Source: an uncultured Bacilli bacterium | GTDB taxonomy: Bacteria > Bacillota_I > Bacilli_A > RF39 > UBA660 | Length of the DNA stretch: 64,000 nt | Assembly: GCA_934096035.1 (NCBI GenBank) | Contig: CAKOKX010000001.1 | Location: forward strand, 248,001 to 312,000 | Direction of reading: 5' to 3' | Shown: positions 25,901 to 34,587 of the stretch, in pieces | Layout: every line of letters starts with the position of its first letter | Position numbering within the stretch: position 1 is the stretch's first letter | Program-made: the position numbers and the translations under genes | Notes under the pieces: generated by a model | What the model was told of the DNA's origin: nothing | Seen by the model: only the letters and a program-made list of their open reading frames with translations | The model's database searches: none

Positions 25901-26268
25901 TTTCTCTCGGAGCTAATATGATGCAAGCAATTAAAGCATTCAATGAAGCTGAAGCACATAATGGTCCAGCAATCATAATTGCTTATTCACCATGTATTGA
26001 ACATGGTATAAAAACTGGTATGACTACATCAAGTGAAGAACAAAAACTAGCGGTAGAATGCGGTTATACAATTCTTATGAGATATGATGGAAATTATCAT
26101 ATTGATTCAAAAGAACCAGATTTTAATAAATATGAAACATTCTTAGATAACGAAGTTAGATTTAATGCTTTAAAAATAAAAAATAAAGAATTTGCATCAA
26201 AAATACTTGAAGAACAAAAAGAAAATGCAATAAAGAGATATGAATATTATAAGAAAGTAAGTGAGTAA
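22942..26268 (+). CDS. nifJ: Pyruvate:ferredoxin (flavodoxin) oxidoreductase
   Basis: A 1108-residue single-chain PFOR that converts pyruvate and CoA to acetyl-CoA, CO2 and reduced ferredoxin. In order: the pyruvate domain with YPITPSSPMA; the second domain with IIVAMGSVTDTIKE near 270; the gamma domain near 420-580; two 4Fe-4S motifs CIECGMCALACP and CTGCGVCESVCPGK near 665-720; and the thiamine diphosphate domain with CAGCGETPYIKM, IGGDGWAYDIGYGGLDHV and LDTEVYSNTGGQASKST. About 60 residues shorter than usual. It supplies reduced ferredoxin that the hydrogenase at 3.5 kb could discharge. It is preceded only by a weak GGTGAT site. Confidence 0.96.
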   Translation: MKKIVDGNNACSKIAYYFSEVCSIYPITPSSPMASNIDALTSTNLLNIFNDKPRVLEMESEAGAAGALHGALLSGSLASTFTASQGLLLMIPNMYKIAGEMLPAVIHVAARSLATHALSIFGDHQDVYATRATGFCILASSSVFDAQNLAAVAHLSAIKGSLPFVHFFDGFRTSHELNTIEELPEDKLLSLVDYDAINKYKDRCLNVGKKYQYGMAQNEDIYFQCMEARNKYYDAMPNVVNDYMEKINDIMKTDYKPFNYYGASDAQNIIVAMGSVTDTIKEVVKKLDNVGLIEVHLYRPFSKEYFLNVLPKSVKNIAVLDRTKEAGSTGEPLYLDVCSILKNKNINIYGGRFGLSSKNTTPDEIYSVYKMLEESPKENFTIGINDDVTNLSLKEEHIEIENNNKEIKVVGFGSDGMVSASKDLLKILHAKKDFYVQGYFEYDSKKSGGVTISHLRYGSDKINEPYYVTHPEITVVTKDIYFRMFDIIRNLKENGTLLINTIKNEEELLKLLPNKVKNTIFKKNIKVYYIDAENIASKNNLKGKISKIMEVLILNLLHVEDATSMLEESIKKTFATKGEDIVNNNILAMHEALSNLKELKVTHEYDETISIVDDSVLNMINERRGNEIPVSMLMDYACGRFPGATTNNEKRNISNVVPRWIKENCIECGMCALACPHAVIRAIANENDSDGIPFIGKDGLKYSIKISEKDCTGCGVCESVCPGKMGKKALEMVEKTDKIGIDFDSIKSVNPLPKTTIKGVALERPLFAYSGACAGCGETPYIKMLTQILGEKLVIANATGCSSIYGGSTPSTPYSIPWANSLFEDNAEFALGIHISYKQKRDRIKHIMEETINSVDEDIKELFTKWLENENDFAITKDIKEKLEDKLIPKELKDLIDYVPARTIWAIGGDGWAYDIGYGGLDHVLHSNENIKILVLDTEVYSNTGGQASKSTKLGAVAEFANFGKRTIKKDLFKIASCIPNCYVASISLGANMMQAIKAFNEAEAHNGPAIIIAYSPCIEHGIKTGMTTSSEEQKLAVECGYTILMRYDGNYHIDSKEPDFNKYETFLDNEVRFNALKIKNKEFASKILEEQKENAIKRYEYYKKVSE

Positions 26269-26281
26269 TCACTTATTTTTT
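26258..26281 (+). terminator. Rho-independent terminator of nifJ
   Basis: TAAGTGA and TCACTTA pair around GTAA with a following T run, overlapping the last codons of nifJ. Confidence 0.8.
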
Positions 26282-26285
26282 GTAT

Positions 26286-26384
26286 AAAAAAAGCGGAGAC
26301 TCCCGAAGGAATCTCCTAAAAGAATAAAAAGGGGTTGACTAGTGTGATACTAGCACCAATTCGCCTTCTTTAAGTGAATTGGTG
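26286..26384 (-). ncRNA. Putative small RNA with C-rich motif (element C)
   Basis: A ~100-nt minus-strand transcript is predicted in the nifJ-recG gap. It would fold into CACCAATTC/GAATTGGTG, then CTAGT/ACTAG, then an unpaired stretch with AACCCCTTTTT, and end at the hairpin GGAGA-N12-TCTCC (26295-26316) with a seven-T run. It has its own TTGACA-N17-TAAGAT promoter and no coding frame. Layout and promoter match the element at 34.9-35.06 kb. C-rich single-stranded motifs bind Shine-Dalgarno sequences in several Gram-positive sRNAs; that role here is inferred. Confidence 0.6.
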
Positions 26385-26390
26385 ATTACT

Positions 26391-26419
26391 ATCTTAATCG
26401 AAAAAGTGTAATTTGTCAA
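26391..26419 (-). promoter_or_regulatory. Promoter of small RNA element C
   Basis: On the minus strand TTGACA (26419-26414), 17 bp and TAAGAT (26396-26391). The same -35, spacing and -10 occur at the element near 35.05 kb. Confidence 0.75.
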
Positions 26420-26462
26420 GCGATTTTTAAAAATTTCTGATATAATATTTACGGAGGTTAAA

Positions 26463-28454
26463 ATGAACTTAGAATTATTACCAAAGGTAGGCCCAAAAAC
26501 GATAAATATATTAAATAGAATTAACATAAATACAGTTGAAGATTTATTAACATATTATCCATACCGTTATAATATTATTAAATTTATAAATATTGAAGAT
26601 GCTGATGATACAATGACTTATTATATTAAAACTAAAATTTTAAGTGTGCCAAAAGTATCATATATTAAAAGAAATTTTAATAAATTAGATTTTTTTGCAA
26701 CGAATAATGATCATGAATTTAAAGTTACTATATTTAATAGATCATTTTTAAAAAGAAATCTAACTGTGGATAAAGAAATAGTGATAATTGGTAAATATTC
26801 TAAAATAAAAAATGTATTTACTGCCAATGATATAAAATTTAATGTTGATGAAGAAAGAATTGAACCTATTTATCATTTAACCGAAGGCATTAAAAATTCA
26901 GGTTTAGAAAATATTATAAATAGTGCCTTATCAACTAAAATATCTTTAAGTGATAATATACCAAATTATTTAAATGAAAAGTATAAACTATTAACAAAGA
27001 ATGATGCCATAAGAAAAATACATCAACCAAAAACGATCAACGATATAAAACAAAGTGAATTAAAACTTATTTACGAAGAGTTATTTACATATATGTTTAA
27101 AATTAATTATTTAAAAGGTATAAATAAAATATCTAAAGGACTACCCAAAGAATTTAATGACAATGATATCCAAGATTTTTTATCGAGTCTAAATTTTTTA
27201 TTAACTAAAGATCAATTATCAACTATTGAAGATATTTTAAAAGATATGAAAGAAAGCAAAAGGATGAATAGGTTAGTACTCGGAGATGTTGGTTCGGGAA
27301 AAACCATCGTAGCAATTGTTGCCATTTTAGCAAACTTTCTATCTGGATATCAATCCACATTTATGGCACCAACTGAAATTTTAGCCAAACAACATTATGA
27401 GTCTATTAAAGAATATTTTAAAGAATATAATATTAACATTAGTCTATTAACAGGAAGTATTACCAAAAAACAAAAAGAAAATATTTATAATCAAATAACA
27501 AATGGAGAAATAGATTTAGTTATAGGTACACATGCTTTATTAAATGATAATTTAAATTTTAAAAATTTAGGGTTAGTAATTACCGATGAACAACATAGAT
27601 TCGGAGTAAACCAAAGAAACTTATTACAAAATAAAGGGTTAAATGGCGAAGCTGATGTATTATATTTATCAGCAACACCAATACCCAGAACTTATGCATT
27701 AACTATTTATGGTGACTTAGATTTATCGCAAATAAAGACTAAACCAAATATTAGAAAAGAAATAATAACTAAAATAGCAGATGAAAAAAACATTAAAGAA
27801 GTATTATTAAAAATGTATGAAGAATTAAAACTTAATCATCAAATATTTGTTGTTTCTCCATTAATAGAACAAAATGATGAACTAAATTTAAATAGCGTAA
27901 TGGAACTAAAAGAAAAATTAAATAAAGCTTTCAATAATAAAGTGAGGATCGAAATATTACACGGAAAATTAAAACAAAAAGAAAAAGATGAATTAATGAA
28001 AGGGTTTGCAGAAAATAAAATAAATATTTTAATATCTACGACAGTTATTGAAGTTGGTATTGATATTCCCAATGCAACAATGATGGTTATATATAATGCC
28101 GAAAGATTTGGGCTAGCAACACTTCACCAACTACGTGGTAGAGTAGGAAGAAGTGGTATTCAAAGTTATTGTTATTTAGTAACTAATTCTTTTAACAATG
28201 AAAGACTAAAAGTAATGGAAGAATCATCTGATGGCTTCTATATTGCAGAAAAGGACTTTGAACAAAGGGGACAAGGTGATTTGTTCGGGGTTAAACAAAG
28301 TGGAGATATGTCATTTAAAATTGCTAATCTAAAAAGAGATTTTAATATATTATCTCAAGCTAATATTGATGCTAAAGAATTTTTAGATAATAAATCTTAT
28401 CTAAATTATGAATATTATACTAATATTATAAAAGAAATAGATTTCTTAGATTAA
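26463..28454 (+). CDS. recG: ATP-dependent DNA helicase RecG
   Basis: A 663-residue RecG that remodels stalled forks and branched DNA. The N-terminal wedge (OB-fold) domain is followed by Walker A GDVGSGKT (near 277), motif II DEQHRFG (near 377) and the C-terminal helicase motifs ISTTVIEVGIDIP and QLRGRVGR, then the TRG region FEQRGQGDLFGVKQSG. Length and order are normal. ATG follows ACGGAGG. Confidence 0.95.
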   Translation: MNLELLPKVGPKTINILNRININTVEDLLTYYPYRYNIIKFINIEDADDTMTYYIKTKILSVPKVSYIKRNFNKLDFFATNNDHEFKVTIFNRSFLKRNLTVDKEIVIIGKYSKIKNVFTANDIKFNVDEERIEPIYHLTEGIKNSGLENIINSALSTKISLSDNIPNYLNEKYKLLTKNDAIRKIHQPKTINDIKQSELKLIYEELFTYMFKINYLKGINKISKGLPKEFNDNDIQDFLSSLNFLLTKDQLSTIEDILKDMKESKRMNRLVLGDVGSGKTIVAIVAILANFLSGYQSTFMAPTEILAKQHYESIKEYFKEYNINISLLTGSITKKQKENIYNQITNGEIDLVIGTHALLNDNLNFKNLGLVITDEQHRFGVNQRNLLQNKGLNGEADVLYLSATPIPRTYALTIYGDLDLSQIKTKPNIRKEIITKIADEKNIKEVLLKMYEELKLNHQIFVVSPLIEQNDELNLNSVMELKEKLNKAFNNKVRIEILHGKLKQKEKDELMKGFAENKINILISTTVIEVGIDIPNATMMVIYNAERFGLATLHQLRGRVGRSGIQSYCYLVTNSFNNERLKVMEESSDGFYIAEKDFEQRGQGDLFGVKQSGDMSFKIANLKRDFNILSQANIDAKEFLDNKSYLNYEYYTNIIKEIDFLD

Positions 28455-28464
28455 CAAAAAGAGC

Positions 28465-29037
28465 TTACCTAGATGTAAACTCTTCTTTTGCTTTTAAATT
28501 ATCTTTAACATAAATCCAATATCTATATTCCATAATACCTTCATGCATAGATGGTACTAATGTATCAGACTTTCCAATAAACTTATTCATAGTTCTTTTA
28601 GATGCTATATTATTTTCACGACATGTAACTAAAGCATTTTCAATTCCCAGTTTATCAAATTCATTTAATAATAAATCTAACAAAGTGGTAGCATATCCTT
28701 TTTTTCTTTCACTAGGTCTAATGGCATAGCCAACATTTCCTCCGATTTCAAATAATTTCCCTTTAAGTTCATGTCTTACATTTGCTGCGCCATATATTCT
28801 TCCAAATTCATCAGTTAAAACATATGATGTTTGGTTAGCCCAATTAGGATTAGTATCACTAATATGTTTGTTTTTTTCTAATGAATTAAAAAACTCTTCA
28901 AAAGAATGGTCTAATATGTTTTGAAAATTATTTATTCCTTCAAAAGGATATTCATCATTTGCATTTTGAAATTCCTTTGCCATACTTTCTAGTTCTTGCC
29001 TATCATCTTTAGTTATTTCTCTTACTAAAAAACTCAT
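28465..29037 (-). CDS. GNAT family N-acetyltransferase
   Basis: A 190-residue acetyltransferase of the GNAT fold. The acetyl-CoA loop is IRPSERKKGYATTLLDLLL (about 107-125), preceded by the GNVGYAI strand and followed by ENALVTCRENNIASKRTMNKF, the usual C-terminal part. The substrate is unknown. It is convergent with recG, only 10 bp apart. Confidence 0.85.
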   Translation of the reverse strand: MSFLVREITKDDRQELESMAKEFQNANDEYPFEGINNFQNILDHSFEEFFNSLEKNKHISDTNPNWANQTSYVLTDEFGRIYGAANVRHELKGKLFEIGGNVGYAIRPSERKKGYATTLLDLLLNEFDKLGIENALVTCRENNIASKRTMNKFIGKSDTLVPSMHEGIMEYRYWIYVKDNLKAKEEFTSR

Positions 29038-29125
29038 ATTATCACTTCCTTAACATTTAGTTATTAATATGATATCATATTAAATGAGATTATGAAAGAA
29101 TCAATTTAATTTATTCAATAATATA

Positions 29126-29190
29126 TTAAAAACGGAGCCTCTCGGCTCCTTCAGGGGGAAATATTAATATCAGTTCGTAATAATTTAATA
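29126..29190 (-). ncRNA. C-rich terminator element (element A)
   Basis: On the minus strand a stem AAATATTAA/TAATATTT holds a loop with TTACGAA, followed directly by CCCCCTGAA (29158-29150) and a terminator GGAGCC-TCTC... read as GGAGCC/GGCTCC (29149-29134) plus five T. The order stem with TTACGAA, CCCCCTGAA, terminator repeats in the element near 34.95 kb. No clear promoter is visible, so it may be the 3' end of the defence operon transcript that ends at 29293. Confidence 0.5.
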
Positions 29191-29292
29191 TTTAGTTAAA
29201 GTCTTATAAATTAAGGCTTTTTCTTTTATCATAATTTACCAAAGTTTATAAGAATAACTTTATTTTTGATGTTTAGTATCTAGTTTTGGTAT

Positions 29293-30429
29293 CTAGACTT
29301 TTTTATAGGCATCACTTATTTTTCTAAATATATCATTATTTATAATATATAAATCTTTTTTTGTTCTAGTCATTGCAACATATAACATATTTATAGTTTT
29401 TTGAGATATTCCCTTTATTGAAAAATCATTACTTGTAATTTTATTTAAATTTGAAGTTAAAATTACACATACATCATTATATGTATCACCTTTACAATAA
29501 CTCCAACTATCCGCATTAAAATTCCATTTGTACGGTGCATTATACATTAATTTTTTAATATTATTATCTTCCAATAATTTTGTTGCCTTATCAATATCAT
29601 TTATAATTATTACATTACCTTTGTTAATTCTTTGGGATGCTATATCAATTTTTAATTTTTCTGACACATAATTGCATACATCTTCTGAGCACCTTCGAGA
29701 TTTTTTTAATGTTTTGTCATCAATGATTATTGATAATTTTTTTAGCATCTCTTTAAATTCTTTATAACTTATTTCTTGTGTTTCATATTTTCTTTTAGAT
29801 ACATTAAATTTTTTTCTTTCAAAAGGGATGCCTGATTTAGTTTTTCCATTAACAGAATGTTGAAAATAATCTCCGACCAAAGTTATATTATTACATTTTT
29901 TTATAATTTCTTCTAAAACTTTATAATTTTCCTCTCTAAAATCTTGAAATTCATCTACAAATATGTAATCAAAAAATCTATTTAAATTATTAATAGCTCT
30001 ATCAAATATATCACTATTATCTCTTAAATATAGTATAAGTTCTGCTATACTAGACGAATAATATCTATCATTAATCATATAATGATTTATTGTTTTTTTA
30101 TTTCTATACTTATTATTATAATTTCCGTTAGAATCAAAAGGCTTTTGTGCTTCATCTAATATCAATCCATTACTTTTAATTGTACATTTAAATAATTCTC
30201 CTATGCTAATTTCATATGGTCTAATAAAAAAATTATACAAAAACTTATGAAATGTAAATATTTTTGTATATTTGTTACTTTTTTTATTATTAATTAATTC
30301 TTTTTCTATATTATTTACATTTCTATTAGTATAAGCTATTATTAAATTTCTCTTTTTTTCCTCTACATTATTGCATATATGAAACGTTTTTCCTGCACCT
30401 GCTACAGCTAGTATTATTTTCTTATCCAT
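29293..30429 (-). CDS. UvrD/REP-like helicase, Gabija GajB-like
   Basis: A 378-residue SF1 helicase-like protein. Walker A AVAGAGKT lies at the very start, Walker B FVDEFQDF near 158, a GDYFQHS motif follows, and a late motif VAMTRTKKDLYII near 355 matches SF1 motif VI. It is shorter than a typical GajB (about 490) and the 2A/2B insertions are reduced. ATG 30429 is preferred over an in-frame GTG at 30438 because GAAGAG lies before it. It overlaps the OLD-nuclease gene by 16 bp. OLD nuclease followed by a UvrD helicase is the two-gene Gabija anti-phage arrangement. Confidence 0.75.
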   Translation of the reverse strand: MDKKIILAVAGAGKTFHICNNVEEKKRNLIIAYTNRNVNNIEKELINNKKSNKYTKIFTFHKFLYNFFIRPYEISIGELFKCTIKSNGLILDEAQKPFDSNGNYNNKYRNKKTINHYMINDRYYSSSIAELILYLRDNSDIFDRAINNLNRFFDYIFVDEFQDFREENYKVLEEIIKKCNNITLVGDYFQHSVNGKTKSGIPFERKKFNVSKRKYETQEISYKEFKEMLKKLSIIIDDKTLKKSRRCSEDVCNYVSEKLKIDIASQRINKGNVIIINDIDKATKLLEDNNIKKLMYNAPYKWNFNADSWSYCKGDTYNDVCVILTSNLNKITSNDFSIKGISQKTINMLYVAMTRTKKDLYIINNDIFRKISDAYKKV

Positions 30430-32069
30430 TTTATACACTCTTCGATATATTTGGGATAATTTAAGGAAATATCTTCTTTAATTAGAAAATAAGCCACTTC
30501 TGTTTTTTGGTTAAGCATCTTTCCTAAACAGCCTTCATAAGTTGCATTCTTACATTCATATAAATATTTTGCATTTTCTTTAAGGGGAATTTTTTCTTTT
30601 AATATATCCTTATTTAAATTATATAAACAAACTTCCCAAGTCCAATTATCAACATTAGAATCAGTAAATATTTGAATATTTTTATTATTTTGATTAAATT
30701 CTTCTATTTGTGATATTTTATTAGGATTTGTTATAAAATCATTATCAGTTATAACAGCCACTCTTTTATCTATACATTTAGCAATTTCTAAATAATTACT
30801 ATATCCAACGCCTCCACAAGAAATAATTTCTATACCTTCTGTTTCAATATTTGATTTGTTCCTTTTTAATTTTTCTTCTTCCGTTAATAATTTTTCTACT
30901 ATTTCTTCATAAGCTTTTTGAATTAAAAGATATTCTGTCGGTCCTTCAACAAGAATAACCTTTGGGGATAAGATAAATTGCAATAAATTTAAATTATCAG
31001 CCTTTTCAAAAAACTTAATAGCATTTTTTCCATCTTCACTATTATATAAATCTTTTAATTCAAGAGGTTTCTTATTATTAATCCAAATAACATTGGATAA
31101 ATTTAATGTATTTACAATAAGAGAATTATGAGTGGTAACTAATAATTGTATATCATCTTCATTATTATTTACTTGTTTAATATGTTCTAGCATTTTTCGC
31201 AAATTTATGTGACTCAAATGATTTTCAGGTTCTTCAATAGAAATTAGATCTAAATCATTACTATTCTTATTTAATGCTATTTCTGTTTTAATTAAATTTT
31301 CTCTTCCTTTTCCTTTGTTTTCTAAAGAAATATTATCTTCTAAAACAGTAATTATATTTTCTAATATTACTTTTTTGTTATCAATTCCAAATTCAGAATT
31401 ATCGTCCAATTTATTAGCACCAATTTTTCCCATTAAGTCATTAATTTCATTTCTAAAATCATTAGATATCTTTAATCTCTCTAAATTATCATATTTAGAT
31501 AAAAATAAATGTTTATTATAATGATTATATGTATTATTACCATCTGATTTTGAATTATCAATAGATAAATACCTGAGTGGTTTTTTCAACAAATTATATG
31601 GTTTTCCTTTAAAAGTCTCCCATGACATCTCGTAATAATCATATGGAATTTTTCCATCTAAAATTGCAGTCATTAAATCATCACGAAATTCATCATTAAA
31701 TTGACATGTAAATTTTATTCCAAAATCCTCTATTTTTTCATTATTTATTTTAATTTCACCATAGTAATCATAATTATTATCACAATCCAAATCTAAAAAC
31801 AAATATATTTCAATTTTGGGTAAGATTGTAAAATCTTTTCCTTCTTCGAATTTTTTTACAATATTTCTGTTTAAAATATCCCTTACTATGTATTTATCAT
31901 AATTTGAATATTTTTTATTCAATACAACCTCAATCGCTTCCAAAATTGTACTTTTACCTGATTCGTTATCACCAATTAATATATTAGTACCGCTATTGAA
32001 ATACATCTCAAAATCCTCAAAAAGTTTGAATCCTTTAATTATTATCTTTTTTATTTTATTCACAAACAT
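30414..32069 (-). CDS. OLD-family ATPase with TOPRIM nuclease, Gabija GajA-like
   Basis: A 551-residue protein. An N-terminal ABC-type ATPase has Walker A GDNESGKST (about 32-40), Walker B LISIEEPENHLS near 270 and QLLVTTHNSLI with the H-loop. A C-terminal TOPRIM domain has VILVEGPTEY near 373 and the acidic AVITDND near 441, the metal ligands of OLD nucleases. GajA of Gabija has the same order and size and cuts DNA when nucleotides fall during phage attack. The ATG at 32069 follows GAGTGGTG. Two upstream in-frame GTG codons are less likely starts. Confidence 0.8.
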   Translation of the reverse strand: MFVNKIKKIIIKGFKLFEDFEMYFNSGTNILIGDNESGKSTILEAIEVVLNKKYSNYDKYIVRDILNRNIVKKFEEGKDFTILPKIEIYLFLDLDCDNNYDYYGEIKINNEKIEDFGIKFTCQFNDEFRDDLMTAILDGKIPYDYYEMSWETFKGKPYNLLKKPLRYLSIDNSKSDGNNTYNHYNKHLFLSKYDNLERLKISNDFRNEINDLMGKIGANKLDDNSEFGIDNKKVILENIITVLEDNISLENKGKGRENLIKTEIALNKNSNDLDLISIEEPENHLSHINLRKMLEHIKQVNNNEDDIQLLVTTHNSLIVNTLNLSNVIWINNKKPLELKDLYNSEDGKNAIKFFEKADNLNLLQFILSPKVILVEGPTEYLLIQKAYEEIVEKLLTEEEKLKRNKSNIETEGIEIISCGGVGYSNYLEIAKCIDKRVAVITDNDFITNPNKISQIEEFNQNNKNIQIFTDSNVDNWTWEVCLYNLNKDILKEKIPLKENAKYLYECKNATYEGCLGKMLNQKTEVAYFLIKEDISLNYPKYIEECIKWIRK

Positions 32070-32148
32070 CACCACTCTTACTTCATTTTATAACACTATA
32101 GTTCATTAATAATGAGCACTCAACTTTCATCTAAAATTTTAAATTTAA

Positions 32149-33144
32149 TTATACTTCAACATAATCATCTATGATGTCATAAAAAACATTTTCAGAAATA
32201 ATTTCAATATCTTTTCCTTCTAGTTTTAATGTTTCAGCTTTAATTAATTTAGAACTTTTTTTCCCTCTTAAAATTGGATTATAATCATTATTTCCTAAAA
32301 TTAAATAATTTGTTTTCTTGGTTACATTATCTTCACAGTGACCACCTAAATCAACTATTATTTGCATTGCTTCTTTTCTTTGCATTTTTTCTAATGTACC
32401 AGTAATAGCTACATATTTATCATAAAACAGATTATCAACATCAAATTCAGTATTGTTCGTAACAATATCTCTAGCCCTTAAAGTTGTCCCATTTCTATGT
32501 TTTTTAAATGCATTCTTAAATTCTTCTACACTTACATACTTTTGTAATGCAACATTTTTTAATTGTTCATAAATATCCATTGTAATTTCACAATCTTTTA
32601 ATGATCTGTGATTATTTGTTGTATCTATTTCGAAGTATCTTGCTAAATCAATTAATCTATGGTGTGGTAAATCTGGTAATAATTTTCTAGAAATTCTCAT
32701 AGTATCAATAAAATCATTTGTTAAAACATCAAACTTATTTCTATAGAGATTATCATATATAAAATTTATATCAAAATTGACATTATGTCCAATTAGTATA
32801 TCATTACCAATATAATTCATAAAATCTGGTAATATTTCTTCTATTGTCGGAGCATCCTTAACCATTTCATTAGTTATTCCTGTTAGTTCAGTAATATACT
32901 CATCTATTTCATTTCGTGGTTTTACAAGACTATTAAATTTTGAAACAATTTTATTATCTTTTACTTTTATCGCACCAATTTCAATAACTTCATCATAGGA
33001 ACTATCTAATCCAGTCGTTTCAATATCAAATACTATATAATCACTCAATATATCTATAGAACTTTTGCCTTTTAAAGTTCTTTCTATCTTTTCTCTTTCA
33101 ACAATACTAAATCTACCCATTTCAACATTTATAGTAAAATTCAT
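32149..33144 (-). CDS. DnaQ-like 3'-5' exonuclease with C-terminal BRCT domain
   Basis: A 331-residue protein. The DEDDh exonuclease has VFDIETTGLD (near 42), the second motif NVNFDINFIYD and the third HHRLIDLARYF...HRSLKDCE with its catalytic His and Asp. A BRCT domain covers about 240-325 (YVAITGTLEKMQRKEAMQII, then TNYLILGN). Similar exonuclease-BRCT fusions are annotated as polymerase III epsilon-like proteins and often sit in accessory regions. It is in line with the Gabija-like genes, 80 bp upstream. A role in processing or sensing foreign DNA is inferred. Confidence 0.75.
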   Translation of the reverse strand: MNFTINVEMGRFSIVEREKIERTLKGKSSIDILSDYIVFDIETTGLDSSYDEVIEIGAIKVKDNKIVSKFNSLVKPRNEIDEYITELTGITNEMVKDAPTIEEILPDFMNYIGNDILIGHNVNFDINFIYDNLYRNKFDVLTNDFIDTMRISRKLLPDLPHHRLIDLARYFEIDTTNNHRSLKDCEITMDIYEQLKNVALQKYVSVEEFKNAFKKHRNGTTLRARDIVTNNTEFDVDNLFYDKYVAITGTLEKMQRKEAMQIIVDLGGHCEDNVTKKTNYLILGNNDYNPILRGKKSSKLIKAETLKLEGKDIEIISENVFYDIIDDYVEV

Positions 33145-33191
33145 ATTTACCAACTCCTACTCCAATAATTATTATCTATATCAACTATTAA

Positions 33192-34469
33192 TTATATATT
33201 TATTTCTTTAAAATTAGGATTTATATTTGGTCTTAATCCATTTTTTATATAACTTATTTTTTTGATATTATAAAATAACTCATTTAAATATACAATAAAC
33301 TTAATATTCTCATAGCATAACAAAGCAAAATCAAAAAGATACATTTCTATAATTTTTTCACTACTCTTATACTTATCATAAAATGTAATTAATTGCGTTT
33401 CATTATTTATTTTATAATCAAAATGTGCTATCGAGTTACGAACATTATTGTTTATATTCAAATATTTACTAAATTCTTCATCATCCTTTAAAGCTTGAAG
33501 CCTTTGACACTTTGTATTATTGAAAAATGTTTTAAAATTATTAATTTTTGAATCAGTAGTAAAACAATCATAATTTTTTCTTTCTATAATATTATTTAAA
33601 CCTACCGGAAGTGTAATCATCTCTAGTATTAATTCATAACTATCGGCATAAAATGTTCTCATGTCTTTAAAATTTATAGTTGAAATGCCATATATTTCTT
33701 TATCAATTTGATCTGTTTTATTTACAACACTTAAAATAATTACTGACATATATTTTTCAAATTCATTAATCCATCTATAATATATTTCAATTATTTTTTC
33801 TGATAACTCTTTAGTATTTATTTTTGTTTCAATAAATTCAATAAATTTAACAGTCTCATTGATTTCTTTACCTAACATTAATTTATTAGCCATATTTGTA
33901 TAATCTTTTAAAGTGTTAGGAGGCATAATATAATTCATTCCCCCTGTTATTAATTGATGCAAAGCAATTTCAGCATCTAATTCATTTTTGATAATGTAAT
34001 TTTCAGAAAAATCTAATAATGGCTTTTCTATCAAATCTAGTTTTTGATTAAAAAACAATTCATACAATGGTTTAATTTTGTTCAAAAAACTTTCTTTAAA
34101 TCGTAGAAATTTACCCATTTTAGCCATAACATTTTGATATTGTTCATAATCTTCAAACATCATAATTGTATTCAAAAATGGACTAGTTCCACTGTTAATT
34201 ATATCTTTTAAACAATTACATCTGGAAACTTTTTTATTAAGAAATTCCGTAGAAAAATTACCATAAAATCTTGCATTATTAATTTCTTCAAATGTTTCTT
34301 TAGCATTACTAATAATTAAAGTGTTTTCATTGATTTTTTTAATTCCATGAATAGAAACCTCACAATTAGGGCAACTGAAATTAAATGGTATGTTAAAATA
34401 TCCAATTTGAAATCTTAATAATATTTTTTCTTTACAAAAATTACATTTTACGATAGTACTTTTAATCAC
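33192..34469 (-). CDS. Zinc-ribbon protein with HEPN-type RNxxxH motif
   Basis: About 425 residues, first gene of the minus-strand accessory operon. Near the N-terminus CNFC and CPNC form a zinc-ribbon pattern. Near residue 344 the sequence VRNSIAHFDY contains R-x4-H, the catalytic motif of HEPN ribonucleases, set in a helical C-terminus. The rest is helical with no family I recognise. The start is uncertain: GTG 34469 is placed 11 bases after GAGG, but GTG 34478 and TTG 34502 are also in frame. The neighbours (exonuclease, OLD nuclease, helicase) suggest a defence role, possibly as an abortive-infection RNase. Confidence 0.5.
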   Translation of the reverse strand: MIKSTIVKCNFCKEKILLRFQIGYFNIPFNFSCPNCEVSIHGIKKINENTLIISNAKETFEEINNARFYGNFSTEFLNKKVSRCNCLKDIINSGTSPFLNTIMMFEDYEQYQNVMAKMGKFLRFKESFLNKIKPLYELFFNQKLDLIEKPLLDFSENYIIKNELDAEIALHQLITGGMNYIMPPNTLKDYTNMANKLMLGKEINETVKFIEFIETKINTKELSEKIIEIYYRWINEFEKYMSVIILSVVNKTDQIDKEIYGISTINFKDMRTFYADSYELILEMITLPVGLNNIIERKNYDCFTTDSKINNFKTFFNNTKCQRLQALKDDEEFSKYLNINNNVRNSIAHFDYKINNETQLITFYDKYKSSEKIIEMYLFDFALLCYENIKFIVYLNELFYNIKKISYIKNGLRPNINPNFKEINI

Positions 34470-34587
34470 AACAATCACTTCCTCACTACTAAAAAACGCC
34501 AATACAAAAACTTATAAACATAAGCCTGTACTAGCGCTTCTTTTTATACATACTATTATATCACATATTTCATTATTTTTATTATTA

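Noticed and set aside
26286..26384. Riboswitch of recG
   Set aside because: The promoter and terminator are on the strand opposite to recG, so the RNA cannot be its leader.
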